Below are positions 5,432 to 6,813 of a stretch of 6,813 nt of DNA, one piece after another. The notes below the pieces were generated by a model, which saw nothing but the letters and a program-made list of their open reading frames with translations, ran no database searches and was not told the origin of the DNA. The translations under genes were made by a program, and so were the position numbers. Every line of letters starts with the position of its first letter. The first letter of the stretch is position 1. The stretch is from Planktomarina sp. GTDB taxonomy: Bacteria; Pseudomonadota; Alphaproteobacteria; Rhodobacterales; Rhodobacteraceae. The DNA is taken from contig JAKMFM010000007.1 of the NCBI GenBank assembly GCA_022425445.1, positions 1-6,813 of the forward strand, written 5' to 3'.

Positions 5432-6813
5432 CAGAACGTTCTCACTTTCGGTGCGATCTGCGCCAGGGAGATGCCCCCTTCGTCTTCGGTTGTCAGCCGT
5501 TCGGTAATCACTGGTCGGTAGCTCAAATCAACCTGTGATCCATCCACCCGAGCAATGGTATGCACGCGCCAATTGTCATCGTTACGTTCGGTGAAATCCT
5601 CATGCGCATGTGCCCCACGACTTTCCTTGCGCGCCTCGGCGCCTACGATTGTCGCCATGGCGTTCGGCATCAAGTTGGTAAGCTCGAGAGTTTCCATAAG
5701 ATCGGAATTCCACACCAGGCTGCGGTCTGTCACTTTAATATCGCTCATTTTACCGGCCACAGCGGTCATCTTATCGACCCCATCGGCTAAGGTCTTCGAG
5801 GTCCGGAACACCGCCGCATCCGCCTGCATGGTTTTTTGCATTTCGAGGCGCAGGTCTGCGGTGGGTAAATGACCCGCCGCGTGGCGTAGCCCATCAAAGC
5901 GGCCGAAGGCTTTGTCCACAGACGCCATATTGATCGCCGCCGCTGGAGCGGCCGCATCGACGGTTTTACCTGCACGGATCGCAGCGGCGCGGCCGAACAC
6001 CACCAAATCAATCAATGAGTTCGAACCCAAACGGTTGGCCCCGTGAACCGAGGCACAGCCCGCTTCACCCACAGCCATCAGGCCGGGAACAGTGGCATTG
6101 GGGTCTTTGGCTGTTGGGTTCAGCACCTCGCCCCAAAAATTCGTTGGAATGCCGCCCATGTTATAGTGCACTGTCGGAAGAACAGGAATTGGTTCCTTGG
6201 TCACGTCAACGCCTGCAAATATATTGGCAGACTCTGAAATCCCCGGCAGGCGCTCCGCAAGGGCTTCGGGTTGTAGATGGCTCAGATTGAGGTAGATGTG
6301 ATCCCCCTCAGGTCCCACACCGCGCCCTTCGCGAATTTCCATAGTCATACAGCGCGAGACATAATCGCGCGGCGCCAAATCTTTATAATTCGGCGCATAG
6401 CGCTCCATGAAGCGCTCATCTTGCGAATTGCTTAAAAATCCGCCCTCTCCGCGCGCGCCTTCCGTGATCAAACAGCCCGAGCCATAGATGCCCGTCGGGT
6501 GAAATTGCACAAATTCCATGTCCTGCAACGGCAGCCCAGCCCGCGCAACCATGCCGCCACCGTCGCCAGTGCAGGTATGCGCCGATGTCGCACTGAAATA
6601 TGCGCGCCCATAGCCGCCCGTGGCCAATACTACAGTTTTGGCGTTGAACACATGCATGGTGCCATCATCCAGCTTCCAGCACACCACCCCTTGGCACACG
6701 CCATCCTCTGACATTACCAAGTCAATGGCGAAATATTCGATGTAAAATTCTGCATTGTTCTTCAACGACTGGCCGTAGAGCGTATGCAAAATCGCGTGCC
6801 CCGTCCGGTCCGC
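5431..6813 (-). CDS. sdhA: Succinate dehydrogenase flavoprotein subunit (partial, N-terminus outside window)
   Basis: SdhA oxidises succinate to fumarate on a covalently bound FAD and passes electrons to SdhB. The visible 460 residues are open to the window edge. The first residues, ADRTGHAILHTLYGQ, are internal to the family, so roughly the first quarter, including the FAD-linked His, is missing. Numbering from the first visible residue, the active-site set is intact: His105 in QFHPTGI, Thr117-Glu118, Arg149 in the capping domain (APRDYVSR), His216 in HYNMGGIPTN and Arg261 in HGANRLGSNS. These correspond to E. coli SdhA His242, Thr254-Glu255, Arg286, His354 and Arg399. The C-terminal ARKESRGAHAHEDF and PKVRTF ends are also typical. 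The frame is unbroken. A TTG codon at 6789 is internal and not a start. The stop codon overlaps the start of the next gene by one base. Confidence 0.97.
   Translation of the reverse strand, partial: ADRTGHAILHTLYGQSLKNNAEFYIEYFAIDLVMSEDGVCQGVVCWKLDDGTMHVFNAKTVVLATGGYGRAYFSATSAHTCTGDGGGMVARAGLPLQDMEFVQFHPTGIYGSGCLITEGARGEGGFLSNSQDERFMERYAPNYKDLAPRDYVSRCMTMEIREGRGVGPEGDHIYLNLSHLQPEALAERLPGISESANIFAGVDVTKEPIPVLPTVHYNMGGIPTNFWGEVLNPTAKDPNATVPGLMAVGEAGCASVHGANRLGSNSLIDLVVFGRAAAIRAGKTVDAAAPAAAINMASVDKAFGRFDGLRHAAGHLPTADLRLEMQKTMQADAAVFRTSKTLADGVDKMTAVAGKMSDIKVTDRSLVWNSDLMETLELTNLMPNAMATIVGAEARKESRGAHAHEDFTERNDDNWRVHTIARVDGSQVDLSYRPVITERLTTEDEGGISLAQIAPKVRTF

Noticed and set aside
5555..5872. Plus-strand open frames of 105 and 76 codons opposite sdhA
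   Set aside because: They are antisense to the conserved SdhA C-terminal domain, overlap each other in different frames and have no motifs.

Overview
The window looks like chromosomal core sequence from an alphaproteobacterium, most likely the Rhodobacterales (Roseobacter/Rhodobacter group). The reasons are the order sdhA, then a small exported hypothetical protein, then sdhB; the wording of the TrpA, YchF and DeoD proteins; and the moderately high GC. This assignment is inference from remembered families, because no database search was possible. I see no mobile element, CRISPR array, RNA gene or phage gene. The window contains seven protein genes, six of which belong to well-known families.

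Left block (43-2104, minus strand): ychF, encoding a YchF/OLA1-type P-loop NTPase, is followed 40 bp downstream by a group I nucleoside hydrolase gene. They probably share a transcript. The 177-bp gap at 2105-2281 separates ychF from the divergent trpA. It holds candidate back-to-back promoters and two nearly concentric inverted repeats.

Middle block (2282-4283, plus strand): trpA (tryptophan synthase alpha chain), a small GNAT acetyltransferase and deoD (purine nucleoside phosphorylase) are tightly packed, with gaps of 18 bp and 4 bp. The deoD Shine-Dalgarno sequence lies across the stop codon of the acetyltransferase gene. trpB is not in the window. The grouping joins amino-acid biosynthesis to nucleoside salvage, and a second nucleoside-cleaving enzyme lies in the divergent block.

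Right block (4252-6813, minus strand): the 3' part of sdhA (flavoprotein; the N-terminus lies beyond the window), a 100-residue protein with a signal peptide whose start overlaps the sdhA stop by one base, and sdhB (iron-sulfur subunit with all three cluster-binding sets intact). This is the catalytic half of succinate dehydrogenase (complex II). sdhC and sdhD are presumably upstream, outside the window. The deoD and sdhB coding sequences converge and overlap by 32 bp, and the DeoD C-terminal tail is encoded antisense to the end of sdhB.

There is no clearly novel system here. The items most worth a second look are the uncharacterised exported protein inside the sdh operon, the trpA-GNAT-deoD grouping, and the deoD/sdhB tail overlap.
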